Notes: a model not told the origin generated them from the sequence alone. Counted from the first letter of the stretch, positions 7,879 through 16,627 are shown. The stretch is 64,000 nt of DNA from Hydrogenophaga sp. (GCF_026125785.1 NZ_JAHCKL010000002.1:1-64000); one strand, 5' to 3'. Numbers and translations: made by a program.

Positions 7879-9600
7879 TCAGCCGCCGCGCGCGCTGGCG
7901 TGCTTCGCCGCGAGGTAGCCGAACACCTGGCCCGGTCCCACGGTGATGCCGGGCGCGGTGTAGACGCCGCCCATGATGGAGTGCATGTCGTTGCCCACCG
8001 CGTACAGGCCCGGAATGGGCTGGCCGCTGTCGTCCAGCACGCGGGCATCGCCGTCGGTGACGAAGCCGGTGGCCGAGCCGATATCGCCCGGATAGAGGCG
8101 CACGGCGTAGTAGGGTGCGGTGTCGAGGCGGCCCAGATTGGGGTTGCGTGTCCCCAGGGCGGCATCGCCAATGTTGTGCTGGTAGGCGGTTTCGCCGCGA
8201 TGGAAGTCGGGGTCGGTGCCGGTTTCGGCGTGCTGGTTCATGCGGGCCACGCTGGCCTTGAGGCCGGTGGCGTCGATGCCCAGTTGCTGGGCGAGCTCGT
8301 CCAGCGTTTCGCCGCGCGTGAGGTAGCCATCGGCCAGGAAGGGGGCCAGGTCTCGCGGGCCGGCGCCCGGGCGCACCATGCCGATGCCGTACCGCCGCAG
8401 CGCGGCCGCATCGCAGACCAGGTAGGCCGGCACGCTGGCGGTGGCCTGCATGGCCAGGCCGAACAGGTGGTAGGACGTGCTCTCGTTGACGAAACGCTCG
8501 CCGGCCTTGTTCACGGTCAGCATGCCGGGCTTGGCGCGGTCCATCACGAAGTGGGGAAACACGGCGGTGCTGCCGTCGGCACGGCGCCGCAGGGACACCG
8601 GCGCCCAGAACGCATGGCTCAGGCCGCCCTGGCCGAGGGTCGCGCCCACGGCCTGCGCCAGTCCATGGAGTTCACCGGTGTGGCCGGGCGCGCCAGGGCA
8701 CCAGTCGATGTTGGCGCCGGGCAGCATCTTCAGGCGCAGGTGCGGGTGGCGGTTGAAGCCGCCGCTGGCCATGACGACGCCCTGTGCCACCGCGACGCGG
8801 CGCCGCCGCGAACCCGCGGCCAGCACCAGACCCTTCACACCCTCGGCGCGCTCGTGCTCGAAGCGCTCCACGCCGGTGTTGAGCAGCAGGGTCACGTTGG
8901 GATGCCGGGACAGCGAATACAGCAGGCGTGCCACCAGGGCATTGCCCATCACCAGCCGGGTGCCGCGCGGGTAGCGCAGGCGGTCGCTCGCGTGGCGCAG
9001 CAGGATGCGCAGCGAGTGCCGGAAGGAGGCCATGGAGCGCGTGAGCGCGAGCAGGTGGTTGATGTCGGTGCGGTCCACCATCATGCCGCCGAGCACGGTG
9101 AACTCCGGGATGGGCGGGCGCACCAGCCGGAACAGCCGGCCCAGCTTGCGACCGTCGAAAGGCAGGGGGTCGAGTGCGCGGCCGTTGAGTGTGGAGCCAC
9201 CCAGGTCGGAGATGTAGTCCGGGTGTTTGGGGTAGGGCCGGAAACGCACTTCGGAGTGCGCCTCCAGGAAGCGGATGGCCTCGCCGCCCTTGTCCAGGAA
9301 GGCCTGGCGCAGGCTGGCCGGCGTGCGTTCGCCGATGGCGTTGGTGAGGTAGCGTGCGGCCGCCTCCAGGGTGTCGTCGGGATTGACCTGCGCGGCGTGG
9401 TGGGTGCCGGGAACCCAGGAGGTGCCGGCCGACCAGGCGGTGGTGCCGCCCACGTGGCCGGTGCGCTCGACCAGCAGCACGCGGCGGCCCTCGATGGCGG
9501 CGACCAGCGCGGCGGCCATGCCGGCGCCGCCGGCGCCCACCACGGCGATGTCGAAGCCGGCGTCGGCGGGCAGGGCGTCCAGGGATTCAAGAACGTTCAT
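7879..9600 (-). CDS. FAD-binding dehydrogenase (KstD/fumarate-reductase-like family)
   Basis: A 573-residue flavoprotein. The N-terminal dinucleotide motif VVGAGGAGMAAA at residues 20-31 binds FAD, followed by GGTTAWSAGTSW, which typifies 3-ketosteroid-delta1-dehydrogenase, fumarate-reductase and urocanate-reductase relatives. The C-terminal flavin motif is GGVYTAPGITVGPGQVFGY. There is no signal peptide, so it acts in the cytoplasm. It lies 46 bases downstream of the AroE-like gene on the same strand and is probably co-transcribed from the promoter near 10,483. A second member of the same family lies in the divergent operon at 11,595, which suggests two dehydrogenations of one cyclic substrate. 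The substrate is unknown. Confidence 0.85.
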   Translation of the reverse strand: MNVLESLDALPADAGFDIAVVGAGGAGMAAALVAAIEGRRVLLVERTGHVGGTTAWSAGTSWVPGTHHAAQVNPDDTLEAAARYLTNAIGERTPASLRQAFLDKGGEAIRFLEAHSEVRFRPYPKHPDYISDLGGSTLNGRALDPLPFDGRKLGRLFRLVRPPIPEFTVLGGMMVDRTDINHLLALTRSMASFRHSLRILLRHASDRLRYPRGTRLVMGNALVARLLYSLSRHPNVTLLLNTGVERFEHERAEGVKGLVLAAGSRRRRVAVAQGVVMASGGFNRHPHLRLKMLPGANIDWCPGAPGHTGELHGLAQAVGATLGQGGLSHAFWAPVSLRRRADGSTAVFPHFVMDRAKPGMLTVNKAGERFVNESTSYHLFGLAMQATASVPAYLVCDAAALRRYGIGMVRPGAGPRDLAPFLADGYLTRGETLDELAQQLGIDATGLKASVARMNQHAETGTDPDFHRGETAYQHNIGDAALGTRNPNLGRLDTAPYYAVRLYPGDIGSATGFVTDGDARVLDDSGQPIPGLYAVGNDMHSIMGGVYTAPGITVGPGQVFGYLAAKHASARGG

Positions 9601-9646
9601 GGGCAGAAGGAATGGGCTGAAGGAAAGTGCGGGGCAAGCGCGGCGC

Positions 9647-10444
9647 TCAGGCGCCGAGCAGGAAGTCCACCATCAGGCCGCGCACCTGCAGGAACATGTC
9701 GGTGCCGGTGAGGGTGGCGCACTTCTTGGCGCGGGCGGCGGCAATGAAAGGGGTGATGGCCGGCGCGGTGATCACGCAGCCGCAGAACATGCGGGGTTGC
9801 AGGAGGTCCACGTCCAGCGGGTAGGGGTCACCCTCGCGCATGCCGATGGGTGAGGCGTTGATGACGATGTCGAAGCCGCGTGGGTCGGCGTTGCCCACGC
9901 GCACCTCACCCCGGCCCAGGCTGGCCAGGCGCGCGATCAGACCGTCGCGGCGGCGCACGTCGGGGTCGTGCAGCGCCAGTTCGCTCACGTCGGCCATGAC
10001 CAGCGCGTGGGCGATGGCAGAGCCCGCGCCGCCCGCGCCCACCAGCAGCACCTTGCGGCCCGCGGGTTCGCACTGCTGGGCCCGCATGGCCTGCACGAAG
10101 CCCAGGCCGTCGAACATGTCGCCGTGCCAGGTGCCGTCCGGGTTGCGGCGCAGGGTGTTGACCGCGCCGAGGAACGACGCCCGCTCCGAGAGGCTGGCGC
10201 ACAGCGGTACACAGGCGAACTTGTGCGGCACGGTGACGATGATGCCGTCCACGTTCTGCGCCAGCGAGACGCCGCGCGCCCACGCGGCCAGGTCCTGGGG
10301 CGCCACGTGGGCCGGCACGCAGACCGCCTGATGGCCGCGCTCCGCGAAGGCCTGGCTCACGCCGGCGGGGGATTTCACCTGGGCGATGGGGTCGCCAACG
10401 ATGTAGTGCAGGCGCGTCGCGCCGCTCAGGGTCTGCGGGTTCAT
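9647..10444 (-). CDS. Shikimate dehydrogenase-like NAD(P) oxidoreductase (AroE family)
   Basis: A 265-residue protein with the two-domain AroE architecture: substrate motif region GDPIAQVKSP at residues 17-26, catalytic lysine in VTVPHK, GAVNTLR, and the nucleotide-binding VGAGGAGSAIAHA. True shikimate dehydrogenases carry SKS in the first motif; here it reads VKS, so one of the two substrate-binding serines is missing. NTDG is also altered, to DMFDGLG. Together with its place between catabolic flavoproteins and an IclR regulator, this suggests a catabolic role on a shikimate- or quinate-like ring rather than aromatic amino acid biosynthesis. It is the first gene after the strong minus-strand promoter. 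Confidence 0.85.
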   Translation of the reverse strand: MNPQTLSGATRLHYIVGDPIAQVKSPAGVSQAFAERGHQAVCVPAHVAPQDLAAWARGVSLAQNVDGIIVTVPHKFACVPLCASLSERASFLGAVNTLRRNPDGTWHGDMFDGLGFVQAMRAQQCEPAGRKVLLVGAGGAGSAIAHALVMADVSELALHDPDVRRRDGLIARLASLGRGEVRVGNADPRGFDIVINASPIGMREGDPYPLDVDLLQPRMFCGCVITAPAITPFIAAARAKKCATLTGTDMFLQVRGLMVDFLLGA

Positions 10445-10482
10445 GCGGCAGGGTTCTTCGGTTGAATGGACGGATGGTGCAC

Positions 10483-10511
10483 ATCATACTTAAATTCTGA
10501 ACAAGATTCAA
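10483..10511 (-). promoter_or_regulatory. Sigma70 promoter for the AroE-like/FAD operon
   Basis: On the minus strand, -35 TTGAAT (10506-10511) and -10 TATGAT (10483-10488) are exactly 17 bases apart, in an AT-rich island between the divergent genes. Transcription would start near 10,476, giving a leader of about 30 bases. An IclR-type palindrome abuts the upstream edge of the -35. Confidence 0.7.
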
Positions 10512-10525
10512 TTTCGGAATATGAT
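10497..10525 (+). promoter_or_regulatory. Candidate promoter for the IclR operon, overlapping the divergent one
   Basis: The plus strand holds CTGAAC (10497-10502), a 17-base spacer, and TATGAT (10520-10525). The -10 is good and the -35 weak. The -10 sits inside the palindrome at 10515-10529, so binding there would block this promoter. The remaining sequence to the IclR start at 10,744 would be a leader of about 210 bases, in which I see no riboswitch or strong hairpin. Confidence 0.45.
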
Positions 10526-10529
10526 TCCA
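10515..10529. promoter_or_regulatory. IclR-type operator palindrome
   Basis: A 15-base dyad with outer arms CGGAA and TTCCA around a short centre. It resembles the classical IclR-family operator TGGAAATNATTTCCA in its GGAA/TTCC arms. It overlaps the -10 of the plus-strand promoter and lies just upstream of the minus-strand -35, which suits autorepression of iclR and control of the divergent operon. The surrounding 300-base gap holds nothing else I recognise. Confidence 0.55.
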
Positions 10530-10743
10530 TTTATGCGGTACACTGCCGCCGCTCCTTACCCTACGTGTCCGTTCAACCCTGTCCGAACTCCTCATGCTGT
10601 CTACCCAAATGCCCGCGCGATCGTGGCTCAGCAGCCCCTGCGGCGGCGGCACACGTGGCGCGCACCGCAGGCCGGTTGTCCGGGGAGAGGCCGCGTTTCC
10701 TGTACTGTTCGAGGTTTTCCGCAGCCACCACCGGGAACCTCAC

Positions 10744-11577
10744 ATGAACGGCGTCCTTGAACGAACCCTTGGCATCCTCGAACTGCTGTCGCAGCAAGGC
10801 GAGGGCATGGAACTGGCGGCCATTGCCGACCGGCTCAACATCCCACGCAGCGCCGTGCACCGCCTGCTGGCCGATCTGGTCCGTCTGGGCTACGTCCGCC
10901 AGGCGCGCGGCCATGGCGACTACCTGCTCACCACCAAGCTGGTGAGCATGGGCCTGTCCTACCTGGGCAACAGCGGCATCGTGGACATCGCGCAGCCGCT
11001 GCTCAACCGCCTGGCCGAAGTCTCGGGCGAACTGGCGCGCCTGTCGGTCATCGATGGCGAGCGTCTCACCTGGGTGGCCCGCGCTCAGGGGGCGCGCCAA
11101 GGCCTGCGCTACGACCCGGACATGGGCAGCGATGCCCGGCTGTCCTGCTCGTCTTCGGGCTGGGCCTGGTTGTCCACGCTGAGCGACGACGACGCCCTGG
11201 CCCTGCTGGCCCGACAGGGCCTGGGCCTGCCAGAACAGTTCGGCCCCAACGCGCCGCCCACCTTGCAGGCCGCGATGGAAGCGGTGCGCGAGACCCGTGA
11301 ACGCGGCTACAGCCTGACCGTGGACACCTACACCCTGGGCCTGTCGGCCATCTCCGCGCCGGTGCGCTTTACCGGCCAGCCCGCGATCGGCGTGCTCACC
11401 ATCGCTGGCCCCACTGTGCGCTTCACCACCGAGCGCATGCAGGCGCTCGCGCCCGAACTGCTTTCCACCGCCCAGCAACTGGCCGCCGCCAGCGGGGCTT
11501 CGCCTTTCTTCAACCTCACGGCGGGTGCCGCCACCTCCTCGCAGGTGACGGGCCGCCAGCCCATCTACGCGCCCTGA
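10744..11577 (+). CDS. IclR-family transcriptional regulator
   Basis: A 277-residue regulator with an N-terminal winged helix (GVLERTLGILELLSQQGEG, then IADRLNIPRSAVHRLLADL as the recognition helix region) and a C-terminal IclR effector-binding domain ending in ISAPVRFTGQPAIGVLTIAGP. I placed the start at the ATG at 10,744, where family homology begins; the frame is open 50 codons further upstream but that part is unlike the family. It heads a plus-strand run with the FAD dehydrogenase (17-base gap) and NIPSNAP genes, and is divergent from the AroE/FAD operon. It probably controls both through the palindrome at 10,515. The effector is unknown. Confidence 0.9.
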   Translation: MNGVLERTLGILELLSQQGEGMELAAIADRLNIPRSAVHRLLADLVRLGYVRQARGHGDYLLTTKLVSMGLSYLGNSGIVDIAQPLLNRLAEVSGELARLSVIDGERLTWVARAQGARQGLRYDPDMGSDARLSCSSSGWAWLSTLSDDDALALLARQGLGLPEQFGPNAPPTLQAAMEAVRETRERGYSLTVDTYTLGLSAISAPVRFTGQPAIGVLTIAGPTVRFTTERMQALAPELLSTAQQLAAASGASPFFNLTAGAATSSQVTGRQPIYAP

Positions 11578-11594
11578 GGGCGCGCCACCCGCGC

Positions 11595-13349
11595 ATGCCA
11601 TCCGACCGGTCTCCAGCTTCTTCCTCTCCCCTCCATTGCGACTTGCTGGTGATCGGCTCCGGGGCCGGCGGCCTGTCCGCGGCCGTGACCGCCGCACGCC
11701 TGGGGCTGTCGGTGGTGGTGGCCGAGAAGCAGGCGCGGCTGGGCGGCACCACCGCGTGGTCCGGCGGCTGGATGTGGATTCCACGCAATCCGCTGGCGGT
11801 CGAGGCCGGCATCCAGGAGCCGCTGGAAGAGCCGCTGGGCTACCTGCGCCACGAGCTGGGTGAACGTTTCGACGAGGCGCGTGCACGGGCCTACCTGGAG
11901 AACGGGCCGCGCATGATCGAGTTCTTCCGCACGCGCACCGCGCTGCGCTTCATCGACGGCAACGCGATTCCGGACTTCCACGGCCGCTCGCCCCACGCGC
12001 GCGAGGGTGGCCGTTCGGTGTGCGCCGCGCCCTTCGATGGCCGTCGCCTGGGCGCGCGCATGGCGGACCTCGAACCCCCATTGCCCGAGACCACGCTGTG
12101 GGGCATGGGCATCGCGTCTGGCGCCGAGTTGCGCCACTACATCAATGCGCTGCGCTCGCCGGCGTCGTTCGCTTACGTGGCCCGCCGCGTGCTGGCGCTG
12201 GCGCGCGACCGCCTGCTGCACGGGCGCAGCATGCGGCTGGTCAATGGCAACGCGCTGGCCGGCGCTCTGCTGGCGTCGGCCGCTGAAGCAGGGGTGGATC
12301 TGCGCACCCGCAGCCCCGCCAGCCGCCTGTTGACCCGTGAAGGGGCCGAAGGCGTCGGCGTGAGCGGTGCGGTGCTGGAGACGCCGCAGGGGCCGCTGGA
12401 GGTGCACGCGCGCCATGGGGTGCTGCTGGCCTGCGGTGGTTTTCCGCACGATCCCGAACGCAAGAAAGCCTTGCTGCCGCACGACCCCACAGGCCAGTGC
12501 CACTGGTCGGCCGCGGCGCGCGGCAACACCGGCGACGGGCTGCGCCTGGGTGAGGCCGCGGGTGCGCCGGTGTCGCACGACTTGGTGCAGGCCGCGGCAT
12601 TGGCGCCGGTGTCGCGGGTGCCGCGCACCGACGGCAGCCTCTGCCATTTCCCACACCTCATCGACCGGGCCAAGCCCGGACTGATCGCCGTGAGAAGCGA
12701 TGGCCTGCGCTTTGTCAACGAGGCCGAGTCGTACCACGACTTCATGCAGGCCCTGCTGCGCGCCACGCCGGCGGGCGAAACCGCCCAGGCCTGGCTGGTG
12801 TGCGACCACGCCTTCATCCGCCGCTACGGTCTCGGTGCGGCCAAGCCCGCGCCGTTTTCATTGCGACCCTGGCTGCGCAACGGCTACCTGCGGCGCGGCC
12901 GCAGCCTGGCGCAGCTGGCCGCGGCCTGTGGCATCGACGCCGCGGCCCTGGAGCGCACCGTGGCGCGCTACAACGCGCAGGCCCAGGGCGGGCGTGACGA
13001 GGATTTCGCCAAGGGCGAGACCCCCTACAACCGCATGCAGGGCGACGCGGCCTACGCGCGCGAGCGCGGCTGGCCCAACCCCTGCATGGCCCCGCTGCAG
13101 CGCGGCCCCTTCTATGCGGTGCAGGTGGTACCGGGCAGCCTGGGCACGTTCGCGGGCCTGCGCACCGATGCCCATGCCCGCGTGCTCGATGCGCAGGGCG
13201 TGCCCATTGCCGGCCTCTACGCCAGCGGCGCCGACCAGAGCAGCGTGATGGGAGGCAACTACCCCAGTGGCGGCATCACGCTGGGGCCGGCCATGACCTT
13301 CGGCTTCATCGCTGCCCACCATGCCGCCGGCATGTCCCCGTCTCTCTGA
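11595..13349 (+). CDS. FAD-binding dehydrogenase, second paralogue of the locus
   Basis: A 584-residue cytoplasmic flavoprotein. The FAD motif VIGSGAGGLSAAVTAA is at residues 19-34 and GGTTAWSGGWMW follows; the C-terminal flavin-contact motif is MGGNYPSGGITLGPAMTFG. It is clearly the same family as the product of 7879-9600, sharing for example the central RAKPG segment and the EASYHxF-like region, but is diverged enough to be an old paralogue rather than a recent copy. It lies between iclR and the NIPSNAP gene in a tight plus-strand operon. It probably introduces or reduces a C=C bond next to a carbonyl in a ring compound; the substrate is unknown. Confidence 0.85.
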   Translation: MPSDRSPASSSPLHCDLLVIGSGAGGLSAAVTAARLGLSVVVAEKQARLGGTTAWSGGWMWIPRNPLAVEAGIQEPLEEPLGYLRHELGERFDEARARAYLENGPRMIEFFRTRTALRFIDGNAIPDFHGRSPHAREGGRSVCAAPFDGRRLGARMADLEPPLPETTLWGMGIASGAELRHYINALRSPASFAYVARRVLALARDRLLHGRSMRLVNGNALAGALLASAAEAGVDLRTRSPASRLLTREGAEGVGVSGAVLETPQGPLEVHARHGVLLACGGFPHDPERKKALLPHDPTGQCHWSAAARGNTGDGLRLGEAAGAPVSHDLVQAAALAPVSRVPRTDGSLCHFPHLIDRAKPGLIAVRSDGLRFVNEAESYHDFMQALLRATPAGETAQAWLVCDHAFIRRYGLGAAKPAPFSLRPWLRNGYLRRGRSLAQLAAACGIDAAALERTVARYNAQAQGGRDEDFAKGETPYNRMQGDAAYARERGWPNPCMAPLQRGPFYAVQVVPGSLGTFAGLRTDAHARVLDAQGVPIAGLYASGADQSSVMGGNYPSGGITLGPAMTFGFIAAHHAAGMSPSL

Positions 13350-13372
13350 CCCCTTCTCTTCACAAGGACCTC

Positions 13373-13999
13373 ATGTACTACGAACTCGCTACCCTGACCC
13401 TGCCTTTCGGCACCGCAGCCACCGCAGCCCAGAACGCGCAAGCCTTTTGCGCCGCGCCCGAGGCCGGCGGCGAACTGCTGGCCTGCTGGTTCACCGACAT
13501 CGGTGTGCTCAACCAGATGATCGTGCTGCGGGGCTTTTCGACACTGGCGGCGCTGGAGGCCGAACGCCAGCGCACGCAGCTCAGTGCCAGCCCCTTCGGC
13601 TGCGGTGAGATCTACCAGCGCCTGGAGCAGCACAGCTACCGCGGCTTTCCCTGGATGAAGCCGGTGAGGCCCAGTGCCGAGTCCGGTATCAGCGGTCCGG
13701 TCTACGAGATCCGCACCTACGGCATCAAGCCGGGCGGCACGCAGGCCACCATCGACCTCTGGGAGCAGTATGTGCCGCCGCGCGAAAAGCTCTCGCCCTG
13801 CGTGGTGGCCATGGTCGCGCTCGATGGCGTGCCGCGCTTCACCAACATCTGGGCCTACCCGACGCTGGACGCGCGCTCCAAGGCGCGCGCCGACGCGGTG
13901 GCTCAGGGCATCTGGCCGCCCAAGGGCGGGCCGTCCTTCCTGACCACCGACATGGTCTCGACCATCGCGCTGCCCACGGGCGTGTCGCCACTGCGGTAA
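13373..13999 (+). CDS. NIPSNAP-family protein
   Basis: A 208-residue soluble protein made of two ferredoxin-like (dimeric alpha/beta barrel) repeats. The first begins MYYELATLTLPFG, and the second YEIRTYGIKPGGTQATIDLW is the characteristic NIPSNAP signature, around residue 105. Bacterial NIPSNAP proteins are often found beside catabolic oxidoreductases and their biochemical role is mostly unproven. It starts 23 bases after the FAD dehydrogenase and ends at a hairpin shared with the convergent SDR gene, so it closes the iclR operon. The family call is firm; the function is not known. Confidence 0.85.
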   Translation: MYYELATLTLPFGTAATAAQNAQAFCAAPEAGGELLACWFTDIGVLNQMIVLRGFSTLAALEAERQRTQLSASPFGCGEIYQRLEQHSYRGFPWMKPVRPSAESGISGPVYEIRTYGIKPGGTQATIDLWEQYVPPREKLSPCVVAMVALDGVPRFTNIWAYPTLDARSKARADAVAQGIWPPKGGPSFLTTDMVSTIALPTGVSPLR

Positions 14000-14008
14000 G
14001 CCCGTCAC

Positions 14009-14039
14009 GCATGGGCAGGTTCGGTGCGCCTGCCCATGC
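14009..14039. terminator. Bidirectional hairpin between convergent genes
   Basis: A perfect 11-bp stem, GCATGGGCAGG (14009-14019) with CCTGCCCATGC (14029-14039), and a 9-base loop. It lies exactly between the stops of the NIPSNAP gene (13,999) and the SDR gene (14,043). No T-run follows on either strand, so it may need Rho or act as a 3' stabiliser. Confidence 0.6.
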
Positions 14040-14042
14040 CGC

Positions 14043-14774
14043 TCAGTGCATGTAGAGCCCGCCGGTCACATCGATGGTGCAGCCCTGCACGTGGCGCGCG
14101 TCCTCGCTGGCGAGAAAGGCGATCACGTTGGCCACGTCGCGCGCCTGGCCGATGATGGTGCCGGGTGGGTATTCCTGCGCCGCGCTCAGCGGGGTGGCGA
14201 TCACGCCCGGTGCGACGCCGTTGACGTTGATGCCGAACGGCGTGCCCGCCTTGGCGAAGGAGTAGGTCATGGAGACCACGCCACCCTTGGACGCCACATA
14301 GTCCACGCCCGAAGCCAGGCCGCCGATGCGCGCGGCGACCGAGGCGATGTTGACGATCTTGCCGAAGCGCCGCGGCTTCATCCGCTTGAAGGCTTCGCGT
14401 GCGCAGAGAAAGGAGCCGCGCAGGTTGATGTCCACCGTGCGGTCCCAGCGTTCGGCATCCACTTCCTCGATCGGCAGGTACGGGCAGACGCCTGCGCCGT
14501 TGACCAGAATGTGCAGGTCGCCGCACTCCGCGGTGACGAACTGGAACAGCGCCTCCACCGACGCCGGATCGGCCACGTCCAGCCGCGCGGGCAGGCAGCG
14601 CCGGCCCGTGGCCTGCTCGATCTCGGCGGCGGCCTGCTCGGCCGCCTCCTGCTGGCGGTCCGCCAGCACCAGAACGGAGGCACCACGCTCGGCCAGCACC
14701 AGCGCCGTTTCCTTGCCAATGCCACTGGCGCCGCCGGTGATCACGGCGCACTGTCCTTCAAAACTCGGGAACAT
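14043..14774 (-). CDS. Short-chain dehydrogenase/reductase (SDR)
   Basis: A 243-residue classical SDR. It has cofactor motif TGGASGIG at residues 13-20, NGAG in the NNAG position, and catalytic serine region IVNIASVAA followed by DYVASKGG supplying Tyr and Lys. The C-terminus closes with VQGCTIDVTGGLYMH. It is the last gene of a minus-strand operon, 25 bases after the TRAP large permease, so its substrate is probably whatever that transporter brings in. It is likely an alcohol/ketone oxidoreductase; specificity is not readable. Confidence 0.85.
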   Translation of the reverse strand: MFPSFEGQCAVITGGASGIGKETALVLAERGASVLVLADRQQEAAEQAAAEIEQATGRRCLPARLDVADPASVEALFQFVTAECGDLHILVNGAGVCPYLPIEEVDAERWDRTVDINLRGSFLCAREAFKRMKPRRFGKIVNIASVAARIGGLASGVDYVASKGGVVSMTYSFAKAGTPFGINVNGVAPGVIATPLSAAQEYPPGTIIGQARDVANVIAFLASEDARHVQGCTIDVTGGLYMH

Positions 14775-14799
14775 GGGTATCAGGTCTCCTGTCTGGCCA

Positions 14800-16113
14800 T
14801 TACTGCCGCATGTGCGAGACCAGGCCGGTGGCGATCTCGGGGTAGGCCATGATCAGGCCCAGCACCAACAGCATGGCGAGCACGAAAGGCGCGCTGCTGG
14901 CGAAGACCTCGGTAAGCGGCCCCGCGCGCGGGCCATCCATGCGGGTGCGCAGGCCGTGCATCACGAACAGGTTCATCCCCACCGGCGGCGTGATCAGCGA
15001 CAGCTCGACCAGGATCACCGCCAGGATGCCGAACCACACCAGGTCCACTTGGGCCGCATGCAGGATGGGCAGCAGGATGGGCAGGGTGCAGACGATCATG
15101 GCCATGCTCTCCATGAACATGCCCAGCAGGATGTAGATCAGCGCGATGATCAGGATCAGCTCCATCTGCGTCAGGCCCAGGCCGCCGATCCAGTTGGAGA
15201 TCGCGGCCGGCACGCCGCCCAGCGAGAGCACGAACTGCAGCAGGAAGGCGCTGACCACGACCAACAGCACCATGCTGGTGGTCGACGCCGTGGCCAGGAA
15301 GGTGTCGCGCAGCATGCGCAGGTTCACCCGGCCCTTGAGCAGCGCGAGCAGGAAGGCGCCCACGGAGCCGAAGCCCGCCGCCTCGGTGGGCGTGGCCACG
15401 CCCGCGTAGATGGTGCCCATCACCATGCCGAGCAGGAACAGCACCGGCAGCACGGCGGTCAGGCCGCGGATGCGCTCGGACCAGCTGTAGCGGGTTTCGA
15501 TCTTGGGCGCGCGTTGCGGCGAGATCAGCGCCGCGATGAAGATGACCAGCATGAAGGTCGCCATCATCAGCAGACCCGGCACGATGCCAGCCATGTAGAG
15601 CTGGGCGATCGACACCTCGGCCATGATGGCGTAGATGATCATGATCACGCTGGGCGGGATCAGGATGCCCAGCGTGCCGCCTGCGGTGATCGAGCCCATG
15701 GCGAGCTTCTCGTCGTAGCCGTGCCGGCGCATCTCGGGCAGGGCCACGGCGCCGATGGTGGAGGTGGTGGCCACGCTGGAGCCGCAGATGGAGGCGAACA
15801 GGCCGCTGGCCAGCACGTTGGTGTGCAGCAGGCCGCCAGGTACCCGGCCCATCCACTTGCTCAGGATGGCGTAGAGCTCTTCGGTCACGCCACTGCGCAG
15901 CAGCAGCTCACCCATGAGGATGAACAGCGGCACCACGATCATGCCGCTGTTGCTGATGTTGTTCCAGGGGATCTGGCCGAAGAAGCCCCAGATCTCGCCG
16001 ATGTGCAGCGCGCCGGCGATGGCCGCCGTCAGGCCCAGCGAACTGGCGATGTGAAAGCTCAGCAGGAAACATCCGATCAGCGCGATCAGTGTGGTGGAGA
16101 CGATGGCGGCCAT
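14800..16113 (-). CDS. TRAP transporter large permease (DctM family)
   Basis: A 437-residue inner-membrane protein with about twelve hydrophobic segments, the main translocation subunit of a Na+-driven TRAP importer. Diagnostic stretches are IVVPLFILMGELL, ASGLFASICGSSVATTSTIG, GGTLGILIPPSVIMIIYA and ELSLITPPVGMNLFV. It begins next to the stop of the small-permease gene with a one-base gap and is followed by an SDR gene. It works with the small subunit and the periplasmic binding protein encoded just upstream. The substrate is probably an organic acid linked to the flanking dehydrogenases. Confidence 0.92.
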   Translation of the reverse strand: MAAIVSTTLIALIGCFLLSFHIASSLGLTAAIAGALHIGEIWGFFGQIPWNNISNSGMIVVPLFILMGELLLRSGVTEELYAILSKWMGRVPGGLLHTNVLASGLFASICGSSVATTSTIGAVALPEMRRHGYDEKLAMGSITAGGTLGILIPPSVIMIIYAIMAEVSIAQLYMAGIVPGLLMMATFMLVIFIAALISPQRAPKIETRYSWSERIRGLTAVLPVLFLLGMVMGTIYAGVATPTEAAGFGSVGAFLLALLKGRVNLRMLRDTFLATASTTSMVLLVVVSAFLLQFVLSLGGVPAAISNWIGGLGLTQMELILIIALIYILLGMFMESMAMIVCTLPILLPILHAAQVDLVWFGILAVILVELSLITPPVGMNLFVMHGLRTRMDGPRAGPLTEVFASSAPFVLAMLLVLGLIMAYPEIATGLVSHMRQ

Positions 16114-16114
16114 G

Positions 16115-16627
16115 TCAGATGCCTCCCTCTTCGGCGATGGGTTCGGGGTTGGCTATCGCGATCACCGTGGCCACCAGCGAGGTGACCGCGAAGATGATGA
16201 AGCCGAAGGAAGAGATGGCCTGCGGAATGTAGAGGTGCATCTCGATGATGGATTGCGGCACGGTCGAGCCCATCTCGTAGGACTCCATCGTGAGCAGGTA
16301 GCTGGAGTAGGCGAGCAGCCAGGCGAACACGGTCAGGCCGGCGAGCGCGCACACGCCGAACCAGCGCTTGACGGGGCGTGGCAGCAGCGGCAGCAGCACG
16401 TCCGAGCGCACGTGCGTGCCTGCCACGACGCCGTGCGCCAGGGCCCAGGTGGCACCCAGCGACAGGCAGAAGGATGCGATCTGGTCGGACACGCCGGTGA
16501 AAGGGCCACCCAGGGTGCGGCTGAGGGCGTCGCCGGTCATGTAGAAGGCCAGCAGGAGAAACAGCAGGCCGCTGATCCAGGCCATGGCCCTGGCCAGCTG
16601 TATGAGAGCGGTGTGGAAGATGCGCAC
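16115..16627 (-). CDS. TRAP transporter small permease (DctQ family)
   Basis: A 170-residue membrane protein with four hydrophobic helices, including WISGLLFLLLAFYMTGDALSR and the typical loop VRSDVLLPLLPRPVKRW. I chose the GTG at 16,627 because AGAGG sits six bases before it; an in-frame TTG six bases further upstream is the alternative. It partners the large permease that follows almost without a gap. The gap upstream towards the binding-protein gene contains two hairpins that may lower permease expression relative to the binding protein. Confidence 0.88.
   Translation of the reverse strand: MRIFHTALIQLARAMAWISGLLFLLLAFYMTGDALSRTLGGPFTGVSDQIASFCLSLGATWALAHGVVAGTHVRSDVLLPLLPRPVKRWFGVCALAGLTVFAWLLAYSSYLLTMESYEMGSTVPQSIIEMHLYIPQAISSFGFIIFAVTSLVATVIAIANPEPIAEEGGI

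Noticed and set aside
9647..10444. Biosynthetic aroE (shikimate pathway)
   Set aside because: The substrate motif is VKS rather than SKS, the NTDG motif is altered, and it lies in a catabolic IclR locus, so I kept only the family name.
10532..10743. A riboswitch or leader peptide in the 210-base IclR leader
   Set aside because: Short frames exist but none has a ribosome site and composition typical of a leader peptide, and I see no strong conserved-looking stems.
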